This document shows positions 1-6,486 of a stretch of 9,905 bases of DNA, piece after piece. The stretch lies in assembly GCA_964458715.1 (NCBI GenBank), contig CAYWJP010000027.1:1-9905 (forward strand), in the 5' to 3' direction. Within the stretch, counting starts at the first letter, position 1. Each line of letters opens with the position of its first letter. Origin of the DNA: UBA2773 sp964458715 (lineage in GTDB: Bacteria > Patescibacteriota > Minisyncoccia > Moranbacterales > DUUL01). Both the position numbers and the translations under genes were made by a program. The notes beneath the pieces were generated by a model, which ran no database searches, had not been told where the DNA came from, and was given only the letters and a program-made list of their open reading frames with translations.

Positions 1-1
1 G

Positions 2-54
2 TGGATTATTTAATAAATAATAATCTGTTGTCTAAAATGAGGTGGACTGATACA
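2..54. mobile_element. End of an insertion-sequence-like element (left edge, partial)
   Basis: These 53 bases are the exact reverse complement of 9853-9905. Identity stops abruptly inside the window (after 54 here, before 9853 there) and runs off both outer edges. Read inward from the boundary, the tip is TGTATCAGTCCACC. A 5'-TG...CA-3' terminus is typical of IS3-family elements, so I infer the end of an IS, but no transposase is visible in the window and the family is a guess. The +1 frame is open from 1 to the TGA at 61-63, but most of that frame lies inside the repeat, so I do not call it a gene. Confidence 0.6.
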
Positions 55-130
55 GTTATTTGAAACAAAAAGAAATTTGTGGTTTAATGGGAGATATTAT
101 TTTATAAATTTGAGTTAAATATCATAAATT

Positions 131-1162
131 ATGGATACTAGAAAGTTGGAAGAATATTTAAAAGAGAAGAGGGAGCCTAGTTTTCGCTTTAAGCAAATTT
201 GCCAAGCGATTTTTAAGGATGGAGTAGATTCTTTTTCTGAAATTTCAACAATTTCTAAAGATTTGCGAAGTCAATTGGAGCAAGAATTGAAGATCTTGCC
301 TTTCAAAGAAGTCAAAGTATTAATCTCAAAGGATAAAAATGCCTTTAAGGCGCTTTTGAAATTGGAAGATGGCAATATAATTGAGACAGTCTTACTTTCG
401 CCTCAAGAGGGTCATTGGTCGGCTTGTATTTCTTCTCAGGTCGGCTGTGCTTTGGGCTGTGTTTTCTGTGCAACTGGAAAAAATAGTTTTAAAAGAAACC
501 TTTCAGGAGATGAAATTGCTAGTCAGGCTTTGTTTTGGCGACAGTATTTGCGAAAAAATAAATTGGCAGGGCAGTTTTTGAATATTGTTTATATGGGAAT
601 GGGGGAGCCGTTTTTGAACTGGGAAAATGTTAAAGAAAGCTTAAAGACTTTGATTGACGAGAGATTTTTTGATTTTGGCCGAAGAAATATTGCAGTTTCA
701 ACCGTGGGGATTGTAGATGGAATGGAGAAATTTGCTCAGGATTTTCCACAGATCAATTTAGCTCTTTCTTTGCATTTTGCGGATGATGCCAAACGAGATC
801 TTTATATGCCGATTAATAAAAAACAGGGATTGAGTGATTTAAAAAACTTTCTTCAAAACTATTTCAAAACTAATACTCGAAAAGTTTTTATTGAATATAT
901 TCTTTTAAGAGGAATTAATGACAGTTCCGAGGATGCTTTGAAATTAGCCGTGTTTTTAAAATCAATTGGAAAAATGCAAATGATTCACGTTAATTTGATT
1001 CGCTATAATTCCATCGGTGGAGAATTTAAAGCTTCTTCCAAAGAAACAGCTCGAAGATTTAAAGACGAATTGAAGCAAGAAAAAGTTCATTGCACCATTC
1101 GAAAAAGTATGGGGGAAGATATACAAGGAGCTTGCGGTCAATTAGCGGGAAAAGTCAAATAA
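131..1162 (+). CDS. rlmN: Dual-specificity 23S rRNA (A2503-C2) / tRNA (A37-C2) methyltransferase RlmN
   Basis: Cytoplasmic radical-SAM enzyme of 343 aa, normal for the family. It methylates C2 of A2503 in 23S rRNA at the peptidyl-transferase centre and, in characterised members, A37 of some tRNAs. The N-terminal helical accessory domain covers about residues 1-85. The radical-SAM cluster motif CALGCVFC gives Cys106, Cys110 and Cys113 as the 4Fe-4S ligands. Cys335 in GACGQLAG matches the methyl-carrying cysteine, and Cys99 in SACISSQVGC matches the second conserved cysteine (E. coli Cys355 and Cys118). Glu85 in IETV matches the E. coli catalytic glutamate, and MGMGEP (155-160) is the SAM-binding loop. 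All key residues are present, so it should be active. There is no clear Shine-Dalgarno; ATG at 131 gives the usual N-terminus. The gene stands alone between the repeat at the left edge and the terminator near 1237. Cfr, the C8 methylase relative, is less likely given the RlmN-type C-terminus. Confidence 0.95.
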   Translation: MDTRKLEEYLKEKREPSFRFKQICQAIFKDGVDSFSEISTISKDLRSQLEQELKILPFKEVKVLISKDKNAFKALLKLEDGNIIETVLLSPQEGHWSACISSQVGCALGCVFCATGKNSFKRNLSGDEIASQALFWRQYLRKNKLAGQFLNIVYMGMGEPFLNWENVKESLKTLIDERFFDFGRRNIAVSTVGIVDGMEKFAQDFPQINLALSLHFADDAKRDLYMPINKKQGLSDLKNFLQNYFKTNTRKVFIEYILLRGINDSSEDALKLAVFLKSIGKMQMIHVNLIRYNSIGGEFKASSKETARRFKDELKQEKVHCTIRKSMGEDIQGACGQLAGKVK

Positions 1163-1236
1163 AAGTAAAAATCTTTATTTTCAATAACAAAAAAGCTCTT
1201 GGCAGAAAAAGTTTTTTTTGTTAATCTTAAATTTAA

Positions 1237-1266
1237 GGGGTTACAGTTGAACCCCATTTTCTTTTT
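1237..1266 (+). terminator. Rho-independent terminator downstream of rlmN
   Basis: A 6-bp stem GGGGTT/AACCCC with a 7-nt loop (1237-1255) is followed by ATTTTCTTTTT. It lies 74 nt after the rlmN stop and 70 nt before rplI, so the two genes are probably separate transcription units. Confidence 0.7.
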
Positions 1267-1335
1267 GTAAATTAAAATTTATTCTTAAAGAGAGCTTAAT
1301 AGACAAAGATAATCTTAATCAGTAATGTATCGGAA

Positions 1336-1779
1336 ATGAAAGTAGTATTATTACAAAATGTTGAAAAATTAGGAAAAGCTGGTGAAATTAAAGAAGTTTC
1401 TGCCGGATTTGCCAGTAATTTTCTTATACCCAATAAAATGGTAAAACCTGCCACTGAAAAAGCAGTGAAAGAAGTTGAAAAACAAGTAGTGATTCAAGAG
1501 GCCAAAGAAGAAATTCTCTTAAAGGAGCACAAAGAATTGGCTAAAAAAATTGATGGTCAGGAATTCGAAATTGAACAAAAGGCTAAAGACGGGAAATTGT
1601 TTGGATCAGTCAAAGCTAAAGATGTTATTGACTTATTAAGTAAAAAAGGATTCGAATTAGAGGAAAACAACGTAATTTTTGTTAAACCCATCAAAGAAGT
1701 TGGTGAATTTCAGATAGAAATTAAAATTAAAGATGAGATTAAAGCTAATATTAAACTGATTATAAAAGAGAAAAAATAG
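1336..1779 (+). CDS. rplI: Large-subunit ribosomal protein bL9
   Basis: Protein of 147 aa, the usual length of bL9 (E. coli 149). bL9 binds 23S rRNA near the L1 stalk and helps limit frameshifting and ribosome collisions. The N-terminal rRNA-binding domain (about 1-50) carries the family signature from Gly13 to Thr40: GKAGEIKEVSAGF, then NFLIPNKMVKPAT. The usual Tyr-x-Arg of GYxRNxL is replaced by Phe25-Ala26-Ser27, so the signature arginine is missing. A charged Lys/Glu-rich connecting helix covers about 41-75, and the C-terminal domain about 78-146 (DGKLFGSVKAKDV; IKEVGEFQIEIKI). In many bacteria rplI sits beside rpsF and rpsR; here it stands apart from them, between rlmN and pyrG. The start ATG follows only a weak purine stretch (CGGAA). 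As I recall, bL9 is reported missing from several CPR lineages, so its presence helps to place the organism. Confidence 0.95.
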   Translation: MKVVLLQNVEKLGKAGEIKEVSAGFASNFLIPNKMVKPATEKAVKEVEKQVVIQEAKEEILLKEHKELAKKIDGQEFEIEQKAKDGKLFGSVKAKDVIDLLSKKGFELEENNVIFVKPIKEVGEFQIEIKIKDEIKANIKLIIKEKK

Positions 1780-1817
1780 TTCTAAATAAAAACAAAATAA
1801 TTAACCATGAGTAAGGG

Positions 1818-1866
1818 GGCTGTTCAAAAAAATGCCTTTCTAGTCAAAGGGCATTTGGGGACAGTC
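1818..1866 (+). promoter_or_regulatory. Strong two-part hairpin in the rplI-pyrG spacer (terminator or pyrG leader element)
   Basis: The outer stem 1818-1825/1859-1866 has 8 bp (two G-U). The inner stem 1830-1839/1847-1856 has 10 bp (AAATGCC/GGCATTT core, one G-U) with loop 1840-1846. The strands are separated by an AAAA/GG internal loop. The 3' side is followed by TCTTTAAGTTGTG, only a moderate U-tract. The hairpin begins inside a run of five G (1815-1819) and ends 41 nt before the pyrG ATG. It could end rplI transcription or act as an attenuator in a pyrG leader; sequence alone does not decide. Confidence 0.5.
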
Positions 1867-1907
1867 TTTAAGTTGTGTGGGGTATTAATTTTTAAATAAT
1901 AAAAAGC

Positions 1908-3563
1908 ATGTCAAAGCAAGATCCTAAATATATATTCGTTTTTGGGGGAGTAATGTCCGGAATCGGAAAAGGGGTCGCTGCTTCATCTATTGCTAAAATT
2001 ATTCAAGCTCACGATTATAAGGTGACTTCAATTAAAATTGATCCTTATGTCAATGTCGATGCGGGAACGATGAATCCTACTGAGCACGGAGAAGTTTTTG
2101 TTTTGGCTGATGGTTTAGAAACCGATCAGGACATGGGAAATTATGAAAGGTTTTTGAATATCAAACTTCCAAGTAGTAATTATATGACTACGGGGAGTGT
2201 TTATTGGAAAGTTATTAACAATGAACGAAATCTAAAATATAAAGGTAAATGTGTTCAAATCATTCCCCATGTTACTGACGAAATTATTCAAACAATTAAA
2301 AAGGCAGCTATTAAAAATGATGCGGATGTGGTAGTTATTGAAGTAGGTGGAACTACTGGCGATTACGAAAATGTTTTATTTACTGAAGCAGCTCGACAAT
2401 TAAAATTAAGACATCCAAAAGATGCCTTATTTGTAATGATTACTTTTGTTCCATATCCGAAAAAAATTGGGGAGATGAAAACTAAACCAACCCAACAAGC
2501 TGTTCGATCATTAAATGAAGCGGGAGTGCAACCAGATATTATCATTGCAAGAAGTGAAAAAGAAATTGATAAAAAACGAAAAGAGAAAATTGCCTTGTTT
2601 TGTAGTATTCAAGAAGATTCTGTAATATCGGCTCCGGATGCGGATTGCATTTATGAGATACCTTTAAATTTTGAAAAAGATGGTTTAAGCGCTAATATTC
2701 TTAAGAAACTTGGACTGAAAAATGGGCAGGAAGGGGATTTAAAGGATTGGCGAAAAATGGTCCAAAAAATAAAAGGAGCTAAAGATGAGATTAAGATTGG
2801 AATGGTTGGAAAATATTTTGGGACTGGAGATTGTATTCTTACCGATGCCTATCTTTCTGTTATTGAAGCCATAAAACATTCGGCTTATTCACAAAATAGA
2901 AAACCGGTTATCGATTGGATTAATGCCGAAGAATTTGAAAAAGATAAAAGTAACTTAAAGAAGCTTGATAAATATGATGCCTTAATAGTTCCTGGTGGAT
3001 TTGGTAGTCGAGGAGTTGAAGGGAAAATCAATGCTATTCAATTTGCTCGAGAAAATAAAATTCCTTACTTAGGATTGTGTTATGGAATGCAATTAATGGT
3101 TATCGAATATGCTCGAAATGTAGTTGGTTTAAAAAACGCTAATACAGCTGAGATAACTCCTGACGCAGAGCATTTAGTAGTGGATCTAATGCCAGAACAA
3201 AAAGAAAAAATGAAGAACAGCAATTATGGAGCAACGATGCGGTTAGGAGATTATCCTTGTAATATCAAAAAAGAAACTTTAGCTTATGAGGCTTATCAAT
3301 CAAAAAATATAGTAGAAAGACATCGACATCGATATGAAGTTAATCCAGAATATATTCAACAACTTGAAACGTCTGGATTAATATTCTCAGGTCAATCCCC
3401 AGATGGAAAATTAATGGAAATTGCTGAATTACCTAAAAAAATACATCCTTTCATGATGGGGAGTCAATTCCATCCAGAGTTTACTGCTAGTCCGCTTAAA
3501 CCCAATCCTCTGTTTTCTTTATTAATCGAGGCTGTTATAAAAAATAAAATAAAAAATCGTTAG
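1908..3563 (+). CDS. pyrG: CTP synthase (glutamine-hydrolysing)
   Basis: Converts UTP, ATP and glutamine to CTP, the last step of cytidine nucleotide synthesis, in the cytoplasm as a tetramer. At 551 aa it has full family length. The N-terminal amidoligase domain (about 1-270) has the ATP-binding loop GGVMSGIGKG (13-22; commonly GGVVSSLGKG), IDPYVNVDAGTMNP (44-57), HGEVFV (60-65), DGLETDQDMGNYERF (68-82) and EVGGTTGDYE (145-154). The class-I glutamine amidotransferase domain (about 295-545) has GGFGSRG (363-369), nucleophile Cys391 in GLCYGMQ, and His522/Glu524 in FHPEF. RHRHRYEVN (471-479) is the conserved basic stretch near the domain interface. All catalytic residues are present. There is a small insertion, FGTGDCI, in the start of the GATase domain after GKY. 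The gene acts downstream of pyrH, which lies in the same window but not in the same operon. There is no Shine-Dalgarno before the ATG; the hairpin at 1818-1866 may regulate the gene. Confidence 0.97.
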   Translation: MSKQDPKYIFVFGGVMSGIGKGVAASSIAKIIQAHDYKVTSIKIDPYVNVDAGTMNPTEHGEVFVLADGLETDQDMGNYERFLNIKLPSSNYMTTGSVYWKVINNERNLKYKGKCVQIIPHVTDEIIQTIKKAAIKNDADVVVIEVGGTTGDYENVLFTEAARQLKLRHPKDALFVMITFVPYPKKIGEMKTKPTQQAVRSLNEAGVQPDIIIARSEKEIDKKRKEKIALFCSIQEDSVISAPDADCIYEIPLNFEKDGLSANILKKLGLKNGQEGDLKDWRKMVQKIKGAKDEIKIGMVGKYFGTGDCILTDAYLSVIEAIKHSAYSQNRKPVIDWINAEEFEKDKSNLKKLDKYDALIVPGGFGSRGVEGKINAIQFARENKIPYLGLCYGMQLMVIEYARNVVGLKNANTAEITPDAEHLVVDLMPEQKEKMKNSNYGATMRLGDYPCNIKKETLAYEAYQSKNIVERHRHRYEVNPEYIQQLETSGLIFSGQSPDGKLMEIAELPKKIHPFMMGSQFHPEFTASPLKPNPLFSLLIEAVIKNKIKNR

Positions 3564-3583
3564 TTTGGGCTAACGATTTTTCA
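3552..3583. terminator. Bidirectional terminator shared by convergent pyrG and rpmA
   Basis: An 11-12 bp perfect stem (3552-3563/3570-3581; core ATCGTTAG/CTAACGAT) with loop TTTGGG has A-rich sequence on its left and T-rich on its right. Both strands therefore read hairpin plus U-tract. The pyrG stop codon TAG (3561-3563) lies inside the stem, so the coding end and the terminator overlap. On the minus strand it lies 36 nt past the rpmA stop. Confidence 0.85.
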
Positions 3584-3619
3584 TTAGAAATAATCTAAAT
3601 ATTTTCAAGAGTAATTTAT

Positions 3620-3892
3620 TTATTTTATTTTAACAAATTTAACTTTTTCTATTTTACCAGTAAATTTTTTGACTCGTTTGACTATGAATTCAACAACTCC
3701 ATCTTTTAGAGCCATGATAGTGTCGTCGTTACAGCGCTTAGTGTTTTTCCCTGCTCGAACATTAGTTCCTCGTTGTCGAATAATAATTGAACCTTTTTTG
3801 GCGATTTGATTGCCAAAAATTTTTACACCTAGTCGTTTTGAAATGGAATCTCGACCCAATCTCGTGGATCCACCTGCCTTTTTATGTGACAT
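3620..3892 (-). CDS. rpmA: Large-subunit ribosomal protein bL27
   Basis: A 90-aa basic protein of the bL27 family (E. coli 85 aa). It sits near the peptidyl-transferase centre, where its flexible N-terminus helps place tRNA. Visible signatures are MSHKKAGGSTRLGRDS at the N-terminus, KRLGVKIFGNQ, IIIRQRGT, AGKNTKRCNDDTIMAL and DGVVEF. The N-terminus begins directly at the mature form, without the cleaved extension known from Firmicutes. rpmA usually follows rplU (bL21); here it is a single gene on the minus strand, with rplU not in the window. It faces pyrG convergently and shares its terminator. The next gene starts divergently 50 bp away. No Shine-Dalgarno is visible before the ATG. Confidence 0.96.
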   Translation of the reverse strand: MSHKKAGGSTRLGRDSISKRLGVKIFGNQIAKKGSIIIRQRGTNVRAGKNTKRCNDDTIMALKDGVVEFIVKRVKKFTGKIEKVKFVKIK

Positions 3893-3942
3893 ATGTTTAT
3901 AAATTATTTACAATAGAACAATCATACTATTTTAGAACCAAA

Positions 3943-4371
3943 ATGTCAAATGTTCAAAGCCTAAAAATTTTTATTCAAGCTAATCAAGAGCGTTTTTTAT
4001 TTGGAATTATTATAATTTTGATAACTTTTATTAGTTTTAGGGCTGGAGAGTTAAGAGAAAGAGAACAAAAATCAACTGATTTGAAAGTAATTTTAAATAA
4101 TCAAGAGCAATCCACAGACGAAGATAAGGAAGCAATCGCCTTGGGAAAAGCGATTCAACGAAAAGGACTAACAGAAGTAGTTGAGGATCAAACAATAACA
4201 ACGGGAAATATGGAACAGTGTCAATTTATGGGCTCTAAAAATTCTGATAAATATCATTTAATGAGTTGCCGATTTGCCGATCAAATAAAACCAGAAAATC
4301 GAATTTGTTTCAAATCATTAGAAGAAGCCGAAAAAATGGGATATAAACCGGCTAGCTGTTGTAATAAATAA
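3943..4371 (+). CDS. Small membrane-anchored protein with Ada-type metal-binding domain
   Basis: I choose ATG 3943, giving 142 aa. Upstream in-frame codons run antisense through rpmA and encode no sensible N-terminus. Residues about 18-33 (FLFGIIIILITFISF) form one transmembrane helix with a short N-terminal tail. A charged, probably flexible linker (about 34-90) follows. The C-terminus (about 98-142) resembles the Ada zinc-binding domain: SDKYHLMSC, IKPENRICFKS, EEAEKMGYKPASCC. Candidate ligands are His105, Cys109 and Cys140; the Ada position just after GYxP is Ala137 rather than Cys. The DNA-repair alkyltransferase and AraC domains of Ada are absent, so this is not a repair protein by content. 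I recall short membrane proteins of this kind in CPR genomes; their role is unknown. The gene ends 11 nt before pyrH and may be co-transcribed with it. Confidence 0.75.
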   Translation: MSNVQSLKIFIQANQERFLFGIIIILITFISFRAGELREREQKSTDLKVILNNQEQSTDEDKEAIALGKAIQRKGLTEVVEDQTITTGNMEQCQFMGSKNSDKYHLMSCRFADQIKPENRICFKSLEEAEKMGYKPASCCNK

Positions 4372-4382
4372 TATTGAATTTT

Positions 4383-5096
4383 ATGGGAGATGAAAAAAAT
4401 GAGATGATAGTGATTTCTTTGGGAGGTTCTTTGATTGTTCCGGGAAAAATTGATTGGAAATTTTTAAAACAATTTCGCAAAGAAATTATTAATCAAATTG
4501 AAAAAGGCAAAAAATTTATTATTATAACTGGCGGAGGTGATATTGCTCGTAAATATCAAGATGCTGCGGGGAAAATAGCGGATGTTTCAAGAGATGATAT
4601 AGATTGGATTGGGGTTCATTCAACTCGTTTAAATGCTCAATTAATCAAAACTATTTTTCGAAAATATGCTCATCCTAGGATAAATAAAAATCCTCGAACC
4701 AAGGAAAATTTAATGACTCATTTCGAAAATGGAGAAAAAATAATGGTAGCAGCTGGTTGGCGACCAGGTTGGTCTACTGATTATGTGGCTACTGTTTTAG
4801 CGGAAAGATTAGGCGCTAGAAAAATGCTAAATCTTTCTAATGTTAAATATGTTTATGATAAAGATCCTAAAAAATTTAAAAATGCTAAAAAAATAAAAAA
4901 AATTAGCTGGGCCGATTTTCGTTTAATCGTTGGAAATAAATGGGATCCAGGTTTGAATGCTCCTTTTGACCCTATTGCGTCTAAACATGCTCAAAAAATA
5001 GAATTAGAAGTAATAGTAACAGAGGGTCAAAATATTAAGAATTTAAAGAAAATTTTTAATGGGAAAAAATTTGAAGGGACAATAATAAAAGATTGA
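4383..5096 (+). CDS. pyrH: UMP kinase, archaeal-type amino-acid-kinase family
   Basis: Phosphorylates UMP to UDP with ATP, feeding UTP and CTP synthesis. From ATG 4383 the protein is 237 aa. The amino-acid-kinase fold is marked by VISLGGSL (10-17), IITGGGDIAR (47-56), DWIGVHSTRLNAQL (74-87), VAAGWRPGWSTD (122-133), NLSNVKYVYDKDP (150-162) and GLNAPFDPIAS (190-200). The GWxPGxSTD block, NLSNxxYVYDKDP and NAPFDPIAS are typical of the archaeal PyrH type rather than the classical bacterial UMP kinase. Start choice is uncertain: TTG 4374 is in frame 2 nt after the preceding stop, ATG 4383 follows, and ATG 4404 would begin just before the first strand and has GGGAGA 13 nt upstream. Other amino-acid kinases, such as acetylglutamate or isopentenyl phosphate kinase, fit less well. 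Confidence 0.88.
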   Translation: MGDEKNEMIVISLGGSLIVPGKIDWKFLKQFRKEIINQIEKGKKFIIITGGGDIARKYQDAAGKIADVSRDDIDWIGVHSTRLNAQLIKTIFRKYAHPRINKNPRTKENLMTHFENGEKIMVAAGWRPGWSTDYVATVLAERLGARKMLNLSNVKYVYDKDPKKFKNAKKIKKISWADFRLIVGNKWDPGLNAPFDPIASKHAQKIELEVIVTEGQNIKNLKKIFNGKKFEGTIIKD

Positions 5097-5144
5097 AGAT
5101 TTTGTTCGGTGTGTTCATAATTGAAGAAGATAAATATAATATTA

Positions 5145-5173
5145 TTGACATTTAGCTTCTGTTTAACTAGACT
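5145..5173 (+). promoter_or_regulatory. Sigma-70-like promoter of tRNA-Glu
   Basis: A perfect -35 TTGACA (5145-5150), a 17-bp spacer and the -10 TAGACT (5168-5173, 4 of 6 matches) place the start near 5179-5180, about 7 nt before the mature tRNA end. That is a natural arrangement for a tRNA gene. Confidence 0.75.
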
Positions 5174-5186
5174 TATTGAGTTATTC

Positions 5187-5258
5187 GGCCCCTTCGTCTA
5201 GTGGTTAGGACACCAGGTTCTCATCCTGGCAACATGAGTTCGATTCTCATAGGGGTCA
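5187..5258 (+). tRNA. tRNA-Glu (anticodon CUC)
   Basis: A full cloverleaf can be drawn: acceptor GGCCCCT (5187-5193) with AGGGGTC (5251-5257, one G-U pair); D arm GTC...GAC with AGTGGTTAG loop; anticodon stem CCAGG/CCTGG (5213-5217/5225-5229) with loop TTCTCAT, so the anticodon is CUC (5220-5222), reading GAG; T arm ATGAG/CTCAT with loop TTCGATT. The discriminator is A5258. The next bases are CCC, so the CCA end is not encoded and must be added by tRNA nucleotidyltransferase. A second tRNA-Glu(UUC) is expected elsewhere to read GAA. No terminator is visible after it. Confidence 0.95.
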
Positions 5259-5264
5259 CCCGCT

Positions 5265-5388
5265 TTCAGCGTAATTTACAATAAGTCAATTTACAATTTA
5301 CAATGAATTTTCAATTCTAAAATTAAACAATTTTCAATGACAAGCTTCGCTTGTTTAAATTTGAAAATTGTAAATTAAGTTTAGCGTA
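5265..5388. repeat. MITE-like repeat block with flanking near-direct repeats and internal hairpin
   Basis: The block is bounded by TTCAGCGTA (5265-5273) and TTTAGCGTA (5380-5388), 8 of 9 identical, like an imperfect target-site duplication. AATTTACAAT occurs at 5273-5282, 5288-5297 and 5295-5304 and inverted at 5367-5376. Inside is an 11-bp inverted repeat, ACAATTTTCAA (5327-5337) with TTGAAAATTGT (5361-5371), enclosing a perfect small hairpin ACAAGC/GCTTGT (5340-5345/5349-5354). Much of the left half runs in 7-bp steps (CAATTTA CAATTTA CAATGAA). It has no coding capacity. It fills the space between the tRNA and the next gene. Confidence 0.65.
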
Positions 5389-5390
5389 CC

Positions 5391-6476
5391 ATGAATGCCA
5401 AGGATTATTTAAAAAAATATAGAGAAGAAATAAACCCTTTATTAAGGGAGTATTTTGAGGATAAAAGAGAAAGTTTTAAAAAAGTTGATCCCTTGGCTGA
5501 AGAAGCGGTGAAAATTTTAGAAAAATTTACGATGTCAGGAGGAAAGAGAATCCGACCGGCAATGGTTTACTACGGATTTTTATTAGGAGGCGGAGAGGCT
5601 AGCGAAAAAAATAAAGAAGATATTTTAAAAGCTTCAATGTCCATTGAGTTAATTCATTCTTTTCTTTTAATTCATGATGATATAATAGATCGAGATGCCA
5701 AAAGACACGGGGTGGATACCGTTCATGAACATTACAAAAAGATAGCCAAAAGAATTTTTCCAAATACCGATAAAGATCATTTTGGAAATTCTATGGCGAT
5801 TATAGCAGGTGATTTAGCAGCTTCTATGGCTAATGAAATTTTATTCGAATCAAATTTTTCTCCAGAAATTATTTTAAAAGCGCTTAAGCAACTTCAAAAA
5901 GTTGTTTATACGACAATACCCGGAGAGATGTTGGATATAGTTATGGAGGCTAGGGGCAGATCTACCGAAAAAGAAATCTTAAAAATGCACGAAGGAAAAA
6001 CCGCTTTTTATACCTTTGAAGGACCTTTGCATTTGGGAGTAATTTTGGCTGGTAAGGGATCAGAAAAATTATTAGAGGATATTTCTAAATATTCAAGTGC
6101 AGTGGGAAAAGCTTTTCAAATTAGAGATGATGTCTTGGGAGTTTTTGGAAACGAAAAAAAGCTAGGCAAACCGGTTGGTTCGGATATAATAGAAAGTAAG
6201 CAAACTTTATTAGTTATCAAAATTTTAGAAGATGGAAATAAAGAACAAAAAGTAATACTTAAAGAATTATTAGGAAAAAGTGATTTGTCATTGACCGAAT
6301 TAGAATCTTTTAGGCGATTAGCGATTGAAACAGGGGCTTTGAAATATTCAAATGATTTAGCTAGAAAATTTGCAGAAAAATCTTTTAAAATTTTGACTGA
6401 CATGGATAGCCAAAATAAAGAAGGTCGAGATTTTCTTTACAAAATTGCGGAATATATTGGAGTAAGAAATAATTAA
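5391..6476 (+). CDS. Short-chain trans-polyprenyl diphosphate synthase (FPP/GGPP synthase type)
   Basis: All-helical isoprenyl synthase of 361 aa that condenses isopentenyl diphosphate onto an allylic diphosphate. Visible motifs are GGKRIRP (50-56, diphosphate binding), the first aspartate-rich motif DDIID (96-100), MHEGKTAFYT near 199-208, and the second aspartate-rich region QIRDDVLGVFG (243-253) with GKPVGSDIIESKQT (259-272). The second motif reads DDVLG rather than DDxxD, a form common in IdsA-like and archaeal GGPP synthases. Phe91, five residues before the first motif, is a bulky position that usually limits chain length to C15-C20. Product length is therefore inferred as FPP or GGPP. 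uppS follows after 10 nt, so the two probably form an operon that makes the primer and then the C55-like carrier. ATG 5391 lies only 2 nt past the repeat block and has no Shine-Dalgarno. Confidence 0.88.
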   Translation: MNAKDYLKKYREEINPLLREYFEDKRESFKKVDPLAEEAVKILEKFTMSGGKRIRPAMVYYGFLLGGGEASEKNKEDILKASMSIELIHSFLLIHDDIIDRDAKRHGVDTVHEHYKKIAKRIFPNTDKDHFGNSMAIIAGDLAASMANEILFESNFSPEIILKALKQLQKVVYTTIPGEMLDIVMEARGRSTEKEILKMHEGKTAFYTFEGPLHLGVILAGKGSEKLLEDISKYSSAVGKAFQIRDDVLGVFGNEKKLGKPVGSDIIESKQTLLVIKILEDGNKEQKVILKELLGKSDLSLTELESFRRLAIETGALKYSNDLARKFAEKSFKILTDMDSQNKEGRDFLYKIAEYIGVRNN

Positions 6477-6486
6477 ATTAGAAATT

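Noticed and set aside
1..63. Open +1 frame ending at TGA 61-63 as the C-terminus of an upstream gene
   Set aside because: Bases 2-54 belong to the repeated element, so the frame is most likely element-edge read-through; 20 codons give no recognisable family.
381..581. Alternate-frame open frame of 66 codons
   Set aside because: Overlaps the radical-SAM core of rlmN in another frame; a shadow.
1186..1222. A/T hairpin AACAAAAAA/TTTTTTGTT as a terminator of rlmN
   Set aside because: All-A/T stem with a 19-nt loop is weak in this base composition; the GGGGTT/AACCCC hairpin further on is the better terminator.
2363..2545. Minus-strand open frame of 60 codons
   Set aside because: Fully antisense to pyrG, which has strong motifs throughout; no family resemblance.
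3787..3942. Upstream extension of the Ada-like gene
   Set aside because: It lies antisense within rpmA and through the divergent spacer; the sensible N-terminus with membrane helix starts at 3943.
3893..3942. Divergent promoters between rpmA and the Ada-like gene
   Set aside because: TTTACA at 3907 and TATTTT or TACTAT further on have spacings of 12-15 bp; no pair is convincing on either strand.
5273..5376. CRISPR array from the repeated AATTTACAAT units
   Set aside because: Units are about 10 bp, partly overlapping and not separated by unique spacers of constant length; no cas genes nearby.
6116..6403. Minus-strand open frame of 95 codons
   Set aside because: Antisense to the conserved second half of the polyprenyl synthase.
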